64,000 bases of DNA from positions 62,001 to 126,000 of the forward strand of contig NZ_ABCM01000006.1 of NCBI RefSeq assembly GCF_000170795.1, read 5' to 3'. The notes below the pieces were generated by a model. That model had not been told where the DNA came from and ran no database searches. It saw only the letters and a program-made list of their open reading frames with translations. Shown one piece after another: positions 26,199-34,891 of the stretch. The translations under genes and the position numbers were made by a program. How positions within the stretch are numbered: the first letter of the stretch is position 1; each line of letters begins with the position of its first letter. Source of the stretch: Pedobacter sp. BAL39 (GTDB lineage Bacteria; Bacteroidota; Bacteroidia; Sphingobacteriales; Sphingobacteriaceae).

Positions 26199-26258
26199 GG
26201 GTTGATTATAACATTCCGGGCAATGACATCATCCAGTATATAAGCTGGCAAATCGGGA

Positions 26259-27263
26259 TTATTTCTCCCTTAGTTTTCCCCACTTCAAATATGTGGCACC
26301 CCAAGAAAAACCAGCTCCAAAAGCGGTAAGAATTAGTTTATCACCGTATTTAAAGTCATCTTTAAAATCCCATAAAACAAGAGGTATTGTTGCAGCAGTT
26401 GTATTGCCATAACGATCAATATTGACTTTCACCTGCGATTCATTGAGATTGAGTTGTTCACCTACTGCCTGTATGATTCGTAAGTTCGCCTGATGAGGAA
26501 TCAGGTAGTTGATATTTTTAGTCTCGAGATCATTTGCATCCAGAATTTCTTTACAGGTATCTGTCATTCCCTGAATAGCAGCTTTAAACACCACCCGACC
26601 ATCCTGACGGACATAATGTAACTTTTGATCAAGGGTTTCCTGAGAAGCAGGATTTTTGGATCCACCAGCGGTGACGATCAGATTTTCTTTTCCGGAACCA
26701 TCTGTTCTGAAATAGCTGTCGATAAGTCCCACTTCTTCTTCTGTTTGTTCCAGCAACACAGCACCTGCTCCATCACCAAAAAGAATACAGGTATTGCGGT
26801 CAGTATAGTTAACAATAGAGCTATTTTTATCCGCGCCAATTACAATTACCTTTTTGCAGCGACCACTTTCTATCATACTGGCACCCAGCGTCAATGCATA
26901 TAAAAAACCACTACATGCAGCATTGGTATCTATGCCCCACGCATTTTTCAAGCCAGCTTTCTCACAAACCATGCTGCCAGTTGACACCATTACATAATCA
27001 GGAGTAGAAGTAGACACAATCACACAATCAATCTCATCCGGATTTACATTCCCATCTTCCATCAATCTAAGCAGGGCTCTTGTTGCAAGGTCAGATGTTG
27101 CGATTTCGTCGTCATTAACTATTCTTCTCTCCTTTATTCCTGTTCTTGAAACAATCCATTCATGATTGGTATCAACCATTTTCTCCAGATCATGGTTGTT
27201 CAAAACAGTTTCCGGAACATAACCACCAACTCCGGTTATCACCGCATTTTTACGTATTCTCAT
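26259..27263 (-). CDS. fabH: 3-oxoacyl-ACP synthase III (FabH)
   Basis: This enzyme condenses an acyl-CoA primer with malonyl-ACP to start fatty acid synthesis. The 334-residue protein has the active-site Cys in NAACSGFLYAL, the His in IPHQANLRII and the Asn in DRYGNTTAATIP, and it ends in GAGFSWGATYLKW. It has the normal FabH length. The second half of the usual plsX-fabH pair is not here, so this may be an additional copy. A -7 box lies 62 bp upstream. Confidence 0.96.
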   Translation of the reverse strand: MRIRKNAVITGVGGYVPETVLNNHDLEKMVDTNHEWIVSRTGIKERRIVNDDEIATSDLATRALLRLMEDGNVNPDEIDCVIVSTSTPDYVMVSTGSMVCEKAGLKNAWGIDTNAACSGFLYALTLGASMIESGRCKKVIVIGADKNSSIVNYTDRNTCILFGDGAGAVLLEQTEEEVGLIDSYFRTDGSGKENLIVTAGGSKNPASQETLDQKLHYVRQDGRVVFKAAIQGMTDTCKEILDANDLETKNINYLIPHQANLRIIQAVGEQLNLNESQVKVNIDRYGNTTAATIPLVLWDFKDDFKYGDKLILTAFGAGFSWGATYLKWGKLREK

Positions 27264-27324
27264 TTATGTGTGTGCTGTAACATTTAAAACAGATAAGCCC
27301 GCAGCTTGGCTGTTTGTTTTTTTA

Positions 27325-27332
27325 CAAAGTTA
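27325..27332 (-). promoter_or_regulatory. -7 promoter box (TAACTTTG) for fabH
   Basis: An exact TAnnTTTG match on the minus strand, 62 bp before the fabH start. Confidence 0.55.
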
Positions 27333-27676
27333 CAGCTTCTTCCACATATTCTAGTAGTACTTTTGTGGCAGCACTCATTTCTGCCAAAGCTTTTTGGGTT
27401 CTGCGGCATATTGTATCTTCAGAATCAGGTCATTCCCGAGCTAAATTCAGGTATCGAAAAGCGGCATATCCAGCCTTATTCATCCCTGTAAAACCCTTTT
27501 TATTAGGTTGTCAATCACCCATAAAGACAACATAAGCTTCTGTAAATATTGCACTTACATATTTTAAAACCCTAGACGCTTCAAGCCTTTATTGCGACGA
27601 AGAACTTCATTAACATACCTAGTTGACACAAAAGTTTGGAAAAATCCTATCAAAGGAGGAAATCAAAAAAAAATCT
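27333..27676. other. Gene-free stretch
   Basis: Between the fabH promoter and the stop of the sigma-54-type regulator. Short open frames on the plus strand here have no ribosome binding site or protein-like pattern. I see no tRNA, repeat or clear terminator. Confidence 0.5.
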
Positions 27677-29011
27677 TTATATCTGAATTTTGTATTCATC
27701 CATCTTCCGGTACAGGGTAGTAAGGCCAATTCCCAAAAGACGCGCAGTTTCAGTTTTATTGCGGTTTGTATGATGCAAGACCTTCATGATATGTTGCATT
27801 TCAACTACCTGCAATTTCATCCCATCCCCATTGGAGGCATCGGCATGAAATTCATAAGGAAGGAGCTCGGTATTCAATAATGGAATATCAGAAAGGATCG
27901 CCACGCGTTCCATCACATTTTTCAACTCACGTATATTCCCCTTCCAGGAATGTTTTAATAGAAGTTTTGCGAAAGCTTCATCAATAACAAATGGGGGTTT
28001 ATTAACTTTTATAGCGAATTCTTCAAGATAATGTCTTGCGAAAAGGAGAATGTCTTCCTTTCTATGCGAAAGGGCAGGCAATTCAATAGAAAACACTGAC
28101 AATCGGTAATATAGATCCAAACGAAAATTGCCGGATTCAGCTTCTTTTTTAAGATCTCTATTAGTGGCAGCAATTACACGTACGTTGACCTTACTTGTCT
28201 GGGTATCTCCAACTTTAATAAAGGTCTGGCTTTCCAGCACACGAAGTAGTTTAGACTGAAGGTCCAGATTCATTTCACCAATTTCATCGAGAAACAACGT
28301 ACCTTCATTGGCTTCTTCAAGCAAGCCCCTTTTGTCTTTCATGGCACCTGTGAAAGCACCCATTTTATAACCAAACAACTCACTTTCAAGCAAATCTGCA
28401 TTAAACCCGCTACAATTTAGTGCAACAAAAGGTTTCATCTTCCTCGGACTCTCATAATGTATAGCCTGTGCAAATACTTCTTTCCCTGTACCAGTCTCTC
28501 CAAGTAATAGTACAGTGGTATCTGTAGGTGAAACTTTTCTTGCAAGATCTAGCGAAGTTCTGATGGGTTTGGATTGGCCTAGGATACTATCAAAACTGTA
28601 TTTTTTGACAACCCTGTTTTCGAGATCAAACACCCGGCGTTGCAAACGTACTTTATCTATCGCCTTATAGAGCAATGGAATGATTTTATCATTATCATCT
28701 CCCTTCGTAATGTAGTCAAATGCTCCGTTTCTCATTGCGGTGACGCCATCCTGGATCGTGCCGAAGGCCGTCAGATTGATCACCTCTACATAAGATTTCA
28801 TTTTTTTTATTTCGCAAACGAGTTCCACTCCATTGAAGTCGGGCAGTTTTACATCACTGATCACAACATCTATATCCTGAATATTCAGCAGCTTTAATCC
28901 CTCTCTTCCCGTGCCAGCCTGAAATACATTGAAACCTTCCAACTCAATTATTCTGGCTAAAAGTGCGCAGATCTTCTTTTCGTCGTCAATAATTAGCACA
29001 GATTGATGCAT
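27677..29011 (-). CDS. NtrC-family sigma-54-dependent response regulator
   Basis: The protein has 444 residues. The receiver domain (1-120) has D53 in ISDVKLPDF. The AAA+ domain carries Walker A GETGTGKE, the sigma-54 contact loop GAFTGA (KMGAFTGAMKDKRG), Walker B TLFLDEIGEM and the R-finger region. The C-terminus has a Fis-type helix-turn-helix (NKTETARLLGIGLTTLYRK). It should activate sigma-54 promoters when phosphorylated. No partner kinase lies next to it. A tandem 13-bp repeat upstream may be its own or another regulator's site. Confidence 0.95.
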   Translation of the reverse strand: MHQSVLIIDDEKKICALLARIIELEGFNVFQAGTGREGLKLLNIQDIDVVISDVKLPDFNGVELVCEIKKMKSYVEVINLTAFGTIQDGVTAMRNGAFDYITKGDDNDKIIPLLYKAIDKVRLQRRVFDLENRVVKKYSFDSILGQSKPIRTSLDLARKVSPTDTTVLLLGETGTGKEVFAQAIHYESPRKMKPFVALNCSGFNADLLESELFGYKMGAFTGAMKDKRGLLEEANEGTLFLDEIGEMNLDLQSKLLRVLESQTFIKVGDTQTSKVNVRVIAATNRDLKKEAESGNFRLDLYYRLSVFSIELPALSHRKEDILLFARHYLEEFAIKVNKPPFVIDEAFAKLLLKHSWKGNIRELKNVMERVAILSDIPLLNTELLPYEFHADASNGDGMKLQVVEMQHIMKVLHHTNRNKTETARLLGIGLTTLYRKMDEYKIQI

Positions 29012-29026
29012 AATGGATAATTTTCA

Positions 29027-29034
29027 CAAAATTA
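29027..29034 (-). promoter_or_regulatory. -7 promoter box (TAATTTTG) for the sigma-54-type regulator
   Basis: An exact TAnnTTTG match on the minus strand, 16 bp before the start codon. Confidence 0.5.
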
Positions 29035-29045
29035 GCGATTATCTA

Positions 29046-29071
29046 AGACAAGTGAGTCAGACAAGTGAGTC
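29046..29071. repeat. Two tandem copies of a 13-bp unit
   Basis: AGACAAGTGAGTC occurs twice head to tail without spacer. It lies 12-37 bp upstream of the -7 box at 29027-29034, in the usual position of an activator or repressor site. Confidence 0.6.
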
Positions 29072-29190
29072 TTTTCTAACCGCATGATTTGCTATTTCGA
29101 ATAGGGAAAAACGGATAAAGGAAATATTTAATGACCGATTTCTTGCAATCACCAGTAAATCCAACGTAGGGGTGTTTATTTCATTTTAGT

Positions 29191-29198
29191 TACCTTTG
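29191..29198 (+). promoter_or_regulatory. -7 promoter box (TACCTTTG) for the second SCO gene
   Basis: An exact TAnnTTTG match. It places transcription start near 29205, which rules out the in-frame ATG at 29196 and supports the start at 29220. Confidence 0.6.
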
Positions 29199-29219
29199 CG
29201 GCACCAACTCTATAACCAG

Positions 29220-29876
29220 ATGATGAAGTTCAAACGATCGTTCCCCTTTCTTTCCATAATTACATATACCATTTTACTTACTGCATGTCATGATGCCAGG
29301 AAACTGCCGATTCTTGGGCCAAGAGAAGCAGAAACAATCACAACGAGTGATGGAAAAATTACGGTGGATACAGTTTATCAGACTATCCCTGATTTCAAAT
29401 TCCTTAATCAGGATAGTACCTACATCAGCAATGAGCAATTTAAAGACAAAATATACATTGCTGATTTCTTTTTCACTTCCTGCTCTACCATCTGTCCCAC
29501 CATGCACAGGAATATGAAAACCATATTTGAGAAATATAAAGACAACCCCGATGTTAAATACCTTTCCCACACAATAGATTTCAAATACGACAAACCCTCT
29601 GTATTGAAAAGATATGCGCAAAAACTTGGTGTCGATGGAAGCCAGTGGCAGTTTGTATATGGTACAAAAGACAGTATATATAAACTCGCAGAATACAGCT
29701 ACCTGGTGGCAGTAATGGAAGATACTACTGCCAGGGACGGATATGTCCACCAGGGATGGTTAGTCCTCATTGATCGGCAGAGACGAATCAGAGGGGCTTA
29801 CGACGGTACGAATCCTGAGCAGGTGGCACAACTAATGAAAGATATTCCAGTGTTATTAAATGAAGATAGAAAATAG
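29220..29876 (+). CDS. SCO1/SenC family copper chaperone (second copy)
   Basis: A 218-residue lipoprotein (lipobox LLTACHD) of the thioredoxin-like SCO family. It has the copper motif CSTICP followed by TMHRN and the distal His in YVHQGWLVLIDRQ. The start at 29220 (or the next ATG, 29223) is chosen because the -7 box lies over the longer frame's ATG. It is clearly a paralogue of the product of 24142-24774. It is followed after 3 bp by a cytochrome c gene, so it is probably cotranscribed with an electron-transfer partner. Confidence 0.93.
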   Translation: MMKFKRSFPFLSIITYTILLTACHDARKLPILGPREAETITTSDGKITVDTVYQTIPDFKFLNQDSTYISNEQFKDKIYIADFFFTSCSTICPTMHRNMKTIFEKYKDNPDVKYLSHTIDFKYDKPSVLKRYAQKLGVDGSQWQFVYGTKDSIYKLAEYSYLVAVMEDTTARDGYVHQGWLVLIDRQRRIRGAYDGTNPEQVAQLMKDIPVLLNEDRK

Positions 29877-29879
29877 ATT

Positions 29880-30302
29880 ATGCGCAAAGTTATCATCTGT
29901 ATCTTATCCTTAAGCTGTATTGCCACCATCATTTATTCCTGCCAAAATGCGAACCAGATCAAGCAAGATGTTTATTATGTGAATGGCCGCGACATCTATA
30001 TCAAAAACTGTCAGAATTGCCATGGCAGTAATGGAGAAGGTCTCGCCGCACTTAGTCCTCCATTAACTGACTCGATTTTTCTTAAAGCTAATAAACATCA
30101 GATCGCCTGTTTCATCAAAAATGGCATCAACACGAAGATAACCGTTGCCGGACGCAATTATGAAGAAAATATGCCAGCTGTAGATCATCTGGCGGATATT
30201 GATATCGCACAAGTGATCGTATACGTCACAAATAATTTTGGTAATAGACAGGGAATGTATACCCCTGAACAAGTGAAGGCAGATCTGAACAAATGCAAAT
30301 AG
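29880..30302 (+). CDS. Cytochrome c lipoprotein
   Basis: A 140-residue protein with a signal and lipobox-like TIIYSCQNA. A single heme motif CQNCHGSNGEG lies near residue 44 and a candidate distal Met in YEENMPAVDHL. It is a small class I cytochrome c, anchored outside the inner membrane and likely to pass electrons. It follows the SCO gene with a 3-bp gap, which suggests SCO-dependent heme or copper maturation or shared regulation. Confidence 0.9.
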   Translation: MRKVIICILSLSCIATIIYSCQNANQIKQDVYYVNGRDIYIKNCQNCHGSNGEGLAALSPPLTDSIFLKANKHQIACFIKNGINTKITVAGRNYEENMPAVDHLADIDIAQVIVYVTNNFGNRQGMYTPEQVKADLNKCK

Positions 30303-30436
30303 ACAATTATCAAACCTAATGGCATAAACCTGCCACCGAAAACAGTATTAATCTCCGTTTGAGAACAAATGATTAACATTATGACTAAAACCTCGTTCAT
30401 AAATGTTCCTCAGGCAAAATAAACGCCCCTTTTTTA

Positions 30437-30444
30437 TATCTTTG
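30437..30444 (+). promoter_or_regulatory. -7 promoter box (TATCTTTG) for rnpB
   Basis: An exact TAnnTTTG match, about 7 bp before the 5' end of the RNase P RNA. Confidence 0.7.
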
Positions 30445-30450
30445 CACCAA

Positions 30451-30821
30451 AATGCAAGCTGTTCTATCGCTGCGATTCGTCGGAGAGGAAAGTCCGGGCA
30501 ACACAGAGCATCTCGCTTCCTAACGGGAAGAGGCTCAGGAATGAACGCCTGAGTTATGGAAAGTGCCGCAGAAAACACACCGCCAATGGCTTTTAAGCAC
30601 AGGCAAGGTTGAAAACGTGAGGTAAGAGCTCACGAGTATTCCGGGCGACCGGATTGCTGGTAAACCCCGGGAGTTGAAAGACCAAATAGGCTAACGCATG
30701 TAGGGCTGCTCGTCCGATGTTAGTGGGTAGGTCGTTAGAGATAAATGGCAACATTTATAGTAGATTAATGGTAGAAACAGGATCTCGGTCCTATACAGAA
30801 CCCGGCTTACAGGCTTGCATT
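30451..30821 (+). ncRNA. rnpB: RNase P RNA, bacterial class A
   Basis: The RNA subunit of RNase P, which removes 5' leaders from tRNA precursors. The conserved core regions are clear: GAGGAAAGTCCGGGC near 30482, CAGAAAACACACCGCC near 30569, the GGTAAACCCC region near 30659, and the 3' block around AGATTAATGG and ACAGAACCCGGCTTA. The ends pair as GCAAGC (30454-30459) with GCTTGC (30813-30818), followed by a T run that acts as terminator. The ends are estimated to within a few bases. Confidence 0.96.
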
Positions 30822-30891
30822 TTTTTATTTTATCAATGATTGTTGATAAAAATAATATATTCGTATCCTAATAAATGATGAGCATTACCAT

Positions 30892-32298
30892 ATGGCAAAA
30901 TTATTAATAATTGATGATGAGCGCGCGATAAGAAGTACCCTACGCGAAATCCTTGAATATGAGAACTACGAAGTTGAGGATATCGATAATGGTGTCGACG
31001 GATTGGAACTCATTAAGAAAAAGAAGTTTGACCTGGTACTATGTGACATAAAGATGAATAAGATGGACGGCATGGAAGTGTTGGAGCAGGCACTGGCTTA
31101 TAGTCCAGACCTCCCATTCATCATGATCTCCGGTCATGGTACCGTAGAAACAGCAATTGAAGCGAGTAAAAAAGGAGCTTTTGACTTCATCTCAAAACCA
31201 CCTGACCTTAACCGCCTGCTGATTACCGTAAGAAATGCGCTCGACAGAGGTACCCTGGTAACCGAAACCAAGGTACTCAAAAGAAAAGCAAGTAAAACAC
31301 GGGATATCCTAGGTAGCTCAGAGAGTATCGGCAAAATAAAAGAAACGATTGAACGCGTTGCTCCAACTGATGCTCGTGTACTCATTACCGGAGCGAACGG
31401 AAGTGGTAAAGAACTTGTTGCGCGTTGGTTGCATGAAAAATCAAACCGAGCGGAAAGTCCCCTTATTGAGGTGAATTGTGCAGCTATCCCTTCTGAATTA
31501 ATTGAAAGTGAACTCTTTGGACATGAAAAGGGATCTTTTACCTCGGCTGTTAAACAGCGTATAGGAAAATTTGAACTTGCCAATGGAGGAACGTTATTTC
31601 TGGATGAGATTGGCGATATGAGTCTTTCTGCCCAGGCAAAGGTATTACGTGCGCTTCAGGAGCATAAAATTAGCCGCGTTGGTGGTGAAAAGGAATTAGA
31701 TGTGAATGTAAGAGTCCTTGCGGCAACCAATAAGGACCTGCTGAAAGAAATTGAAGACGGAAATTTTCGTATGGATTTATACCACCGGCTTAATGTGATC
31801 AATATTCACGTACCTCACCTTACTGAACGTATTGAAGACATTCCGGAAATTGCCCAACAGTTTTTGGACGACATTTGCAGGGATTATGGAATGCCTGTTA
31901 AGAAAATCAGTGACGGTGCCATGTCAGCACTTCAATCTTTACCATGGACAGGGAATGTCCGTGAACTACACAATATGATTGAACGTCTGATCATCCTTAG
32001 CGATAAAGTGATCACTGAACATGACGTTGCTGCATTTGCTAACCCAGGAGGAGGCACCAATATAGGTGCTGCAACGGGAAGTCAGGTAGCCACATCAACA
32101 GCTGCACCTGTGGCAAATTTTGACAAGTTTAGTAACTTCCAGGACTACAAGGATCATGCAGAAAAGGAATTTATAAAATTCAAATTGGAGAAAAACAACT
32201 GGAATGTTTCCAAAACTGCTGATGACATTGACATTCAGCGCAGCCATCTTTACAGTAAAATTGAGAAGTTCGGATTGAAGAGAACAACCGAATCTTAA
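30892..32298 (+). CDS. NtrC-like response regulator with altered GAFTGA loop
   Basis: The protein has 468 residues. The receiver domain has D52 (LVLCDIKMNKMDG). The AAA+ domain has Walker A GANGSGKE and Walker B TLFLDEIGDM. The C-terminal helix-turn-helix is NVSKTADDIDIQRSHLYSK. The loop that contacts sigma-54 in canonical members (GAFTGA) reads GSFTSA here, so sigma-54 activation may be altered or lost. A Gly/Thr/Ala-rich linker (about 383-408) precedes the DNA-binding part. It follows rnpB, and a strong terminator lies just after it. Confidence 0.92.
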   Translation: MAKLLIIDDERAIRSTLREILEYENYEVEDIDNGVDGLELIKKKKFDLVLCDIKMNKMDGMEVLEQALAYSPDLPFIMISGHGTVETAIEASKKGAFDFISKPPDLNRLLITVRNALDRGTLVTETKVLKRKASKTRDILGSSESIGKIKETIERVAPTDARVLITGANGSGKELVARWLHEKSNRAESPLIEVNCAAIPSELIESELFGHEKGSFTSAVKQRIGKFELANGGTLFLDEIGDMSLSAQAKVLRALQEHKISRVGGEKELDVNVRVLAATNKDLLKEIEDGNFRMDLYHRLNVINIHVPHLTERIEDIPEIAQQFLDDICRDYGMPVKKISDGAMSALQSLPWTGNVRELHNMIERLIILSDKVITEHDVAAFANPGGGTNIGAATGSQVATSTAAPVANFDKFSNFQDYKDHAEKEFIKFKLEKNNWNVSKTADDIDIQRSHLYSKIEKFGLKRTTES

Positions 32299-32304
32299 GT
32301 ATAC

Positions 32305-32340
32305 AAAAGAGGTCTTAAATACATTTAAGGCCTCTTTTTT
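32305..32340. terminator. Bidirectional intrinsic terminator
   Basis: AAAAGAGG-TCTTAAAT and ATTTAAGG-CCTCTTTT form a long stem (one G-T pair) with a short loop, with A and T runs at the two sides. It serves the regulator gene and the convergent CLC gene, whose stop lies inside it. Confidence 0.85.
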
Positions 32341-34126
32341 AATCCATATAATCTGCCTGCCTAATCAGCAGCGCCCGGTACTTATTGAAAATTGAAGTTT
32401 TAGAAACAAAACCTATGTAAGTATCATTCTCATCCAGAACTGGCAATAGCCAAGCATTGTCTCTTTCCATCACTTGCAAAACCTGTTTCATGGAATCTGT
32501 CAACCTAATGTTTGCTGGTGCGGCCACCATGAGCTCTGACACCGTAAATACCTCTTCAATAGCTCTGTTGTTGTATTTTTTCAGTACCTCCTCCAAGTAC
32601 ACCAGCCCTTTAAAATTACCTTGCTCAACTACAGGGAACACGCTCCTCTTAGATTGCAGAATGTCAGTCATCTTGGCTGAAATCAGATCTTGTTCATTAA
32701 GTACGAGAAAATCCTTTTCAATCAAATATTTCAATTTCATCATGTGCAGTACCGTGGCATCTTTATCTTCGTGAGAAAGCAACGCGTCTTTTTCCGCGAG
32801 CGGTTTTGTGTAAATGGAATATTTATGCTTTCCTCTGTTGATCAGGTACGCTATGGCTGAAGTAATCATCAATGGCACCATCAAAATATAACCTCCTGTA
32901 ATTTCGGCGATCAGGAAGACTCCTGTTAACGGTGCGTGCATTATCGCACTCAGCGATGCCGCCATTCCCGCGACAATAAAATTGGGTACGTTGAGCTGAG
33001 CAATTCCCAGCATATTCACTGTCTGCGCAACGACAAAACCCAATAACCCGCCAATAATCAAACTGGGTGCAAATGTCCCTCCATTACCACCAGCGCCAAG
33101 CGTTACCAATGTAGCAGCAGACTTGGCAAATGCAGTGACGAGCGTAAAGGTAATGACAATCCAGGGGACTGAACTGAAAGATGAGAATATACTATTTTGC
33201 ACTACTGAAGCATAATTACCCGCCAATAGACTTTTAATTGTAATGTACCCTTCCCCATATAGTGTTGGAAAAAGAAAAACCATGATACCCAGCACCAGGC
33301 CACCTATAACAACCTTTTGATAAGGTGAGTGAATCTTATAAAAAAAAGATTTTATCGAATTGTTGGCCATGGTAAAGAATAGCGAGAAACCGCCAATCAG
33401 GATGGCCAAAACAATATAGAAAAACAATGCTTCCAACTTCCAGCCTTCAGTAACCAGGTAAAACAACTGCTCATTATAGAACAATCTGGCCACAACTGCG
33501 CCCGTAGCCGAAGCCAACAACAAAGGAATAAAAGCTGGAATGCTAAACTCAGGAAGCAAAATTTCAATGGCAAAAACGATTCCCGCAATCGGACTATTAA
33601 AAGCGGCCGCTATACCCGCGGCTGCACCACAGGCCAGTAGCATAGTAGTCTCGCGATAGGACAATCCCAGAAATCTGGATACCGCAGACCCTATACCACC
33701 ACCACTGATTACAATTGGAGCCTCAAGTCCCGTTGAACCACCAAAGCCTACGGTAAGTGCCGAAGTGATCATCTGAGAGTAGATGTTATGAAATTTGATT
33801 TTGCTGGATCTGCTGGAAATGCTATACAGTACGGGAGTAAGTCCTGTCTCAAACTTATCCTTTCTGATAAACCTCCTTACATACATCACAGAAAGCAAAA
33901 TTCCAATGAAAGGAAAGAAGAAAAAAAGATAATACTTATACTGCCAATGAAAACCATCCTGAAGGAAAGCCTCAATATGATGTGTTATGGCTTTAAGCAG
34001 AGAAGCCGCAAGTCCGGCAAGTGCACCGACAATGACAGCCGCGATCACCAGAAAATTCCTATTAGAGATCTTGGTCCTGCGATACTGATTTATAGTGTCC
34101 AGATAATTGACCATCCGTACATACAT
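32339..34126 (-). CDS. CLC-type chloride channel/transporter with CBS domains
   Basis: The protein has 595 residues. Residues about 15-430 form the CLC membrane core with the selectivity motifs GGSTGLEAP (gating Glu present, so exchange of Cl- and H+ is possible) and GNGGTFAPS, plus the conserved GIAAAFNSPIAGIVFAIE. The last 150 residues form a CBS pair (SVFPVVEQGNFKGLVYLEEV, and later WLLPVLDENDTYIGFVSKT), which in relatives binds nucleotides. Its stop lies within the terminator shared with the convergent regulator gene. RluA is 13 bp upstream, so cotranscription from the rluA side is possible. Confidence 0.94.
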   Translation of the reverse strand: MYVRMVNYLDTINQYRRTKISNRNFLVIAAVIVGALAGLAASLLKAITHHIEAFLQDGFHWQYKYYLFFFFPFIGILLSVMYVRRFIRKDKFETGLTPVLYSISSRSSKIKFHNIYSQMITSALTVGFGGSTGLEAPIVISGGGIGSAVSRFLGLSYRETTMLLACGAAAGIAAAFNSPIAGIVFAIEILLPEFSIPAFIPLLLASATGAVVARLFYNEQLFYLVTEGWKLEALFFYIVLAILIGGFSLFFTMANNSIKSFFYKIHSPYQKVVIGGLVLGIMVFLFPTLYGEGYITIKSLLAGNYASVVQNSIFSSFSSVPWIVITFTLVTAFAKSAATLVTLGAGGNGGTFAPSLIIGGLLGFVVAQTVNMLGIAQLNVPNFIVAGMAASLSAIMHAPLTGVFLIAEITGGYILMVPLMITSAIAYLINRGKHKYSIYTKPLAEKDALLSHEDKDATVLHMMKLKYLIEKDFLVLNEQDLISAKMTDILQSKRSVFPVVEQGNFKGLVYLEEVLKKYNNRAIEEVFTVSELMVAAPANIRLTDSMKQVLQVMERDNAWLLPVLDENDTYIGFVSKTSIFNKYRALLIRQADYMD

Positions 34127-34139
34127 ACCCCTTTATTTT

Positions 34140-34886
34140 TTAAGCATCAAATTTATCAAGTAATTTCAGGAGCGTCGCAAAGTCTTTAGGATAAGGGGCT
34201 TCAATAACTATATCCTGCCCATCCGTACCTTTAAATACAAGATGTCTCGCATGTAAGGCAAAACGCTTCATAATCGGTTGCTCTTCATCATCTTTAGAGA
34301 TACGATATCCTTTTTTCATACTGGACAGATAAACAGGCTTGCCACGATACATATCGTCACCGGCAATTGCAGCACGCTGAGTAGCCAGATGTATCCGAAT
34401 CTGATGCATACGACCAGTAATCGGTTTGCATTCAACCAGTGTATAATGCCTGTAATTTTTAATCGAATTAAAGATCGTCTCTGCACGTTTCCCTTCTTTC
34501 CGATCGATAGTTACACTTTTATTCCCATCGTTCAGAATGGGGAGATCTATGAAGAGATCATTAAAACTGAATTGACCGTCTACAATAGCGTGATAGGTCT
34601 TATTGATTTTTCGCTTTTCGAACTGAATAGCTACATTACGATAAGCTTCAGGTGTTTTAGCAATAATTATGGCACCTGAAGTCTCTTTGTCTAAACGGTG
34701 GCAAACCTGTGCATCCGGGCTATATTGCTTTGCCAGACGCAGGATATTTACTTCACCAGAACCCCCACGCTCATCCAGAGATGCTACAAATGGTGGTTTA
34801 TTTACAACTATATAGTCGTCGTTTTCAAATAGGATAATGTCTTTAAAGGAAGGATATTTCAATACAGTAGATTTTATACTGCACAA
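34140..34886 (-). CDS. RluA-family pseudouridine synthase
   Basis: This 248-residue enzyme isomerises uridine to pseudouridine in rRNA or tRNA. The catalytic Asp lies in HRLDKETSGAIIIAK. The other motifs are DDYIVVNKPP near the N-terminus and KPITGRMHQIRIHLA. No S4 domain is present, so it belongs to the short RluA type. The target base cannot be read from sequence. The PhoB-type regulator gene ends 5 bp upstream. Confidence 0.94.
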   Translation of the reverse strand: MCSIKSTVLKYPSFKDIILFENDDYIVVNKPPFVASLDERGGSGEVNILRLAKQYSPDAQVCHRLDKETSGAIIIAKTPEAYRNVAIQFEKRKINKTYHAIVDGQFSFNDLFIDLPILNDGNKSVTIDRKEGKRAETIFNSIKNYRHYTLVECKPITGRMHQIRIHLATQRAAIAGDDMYRGKPVYLSSMKKGYRISKDDEEQPIMKRFALHARHLVFKGTDGQDIVIEAPYPKDFATLLKLLDKFDA

Positions 34887-34891
34887 AAATA

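Noticed and set aside
27306..27535. Two short plus-strand open frames in the fabH upstream region
   Set aside because: They overlap the fabH promoter on the opposite strand, have no ribosome binding site and an unlikely composition.
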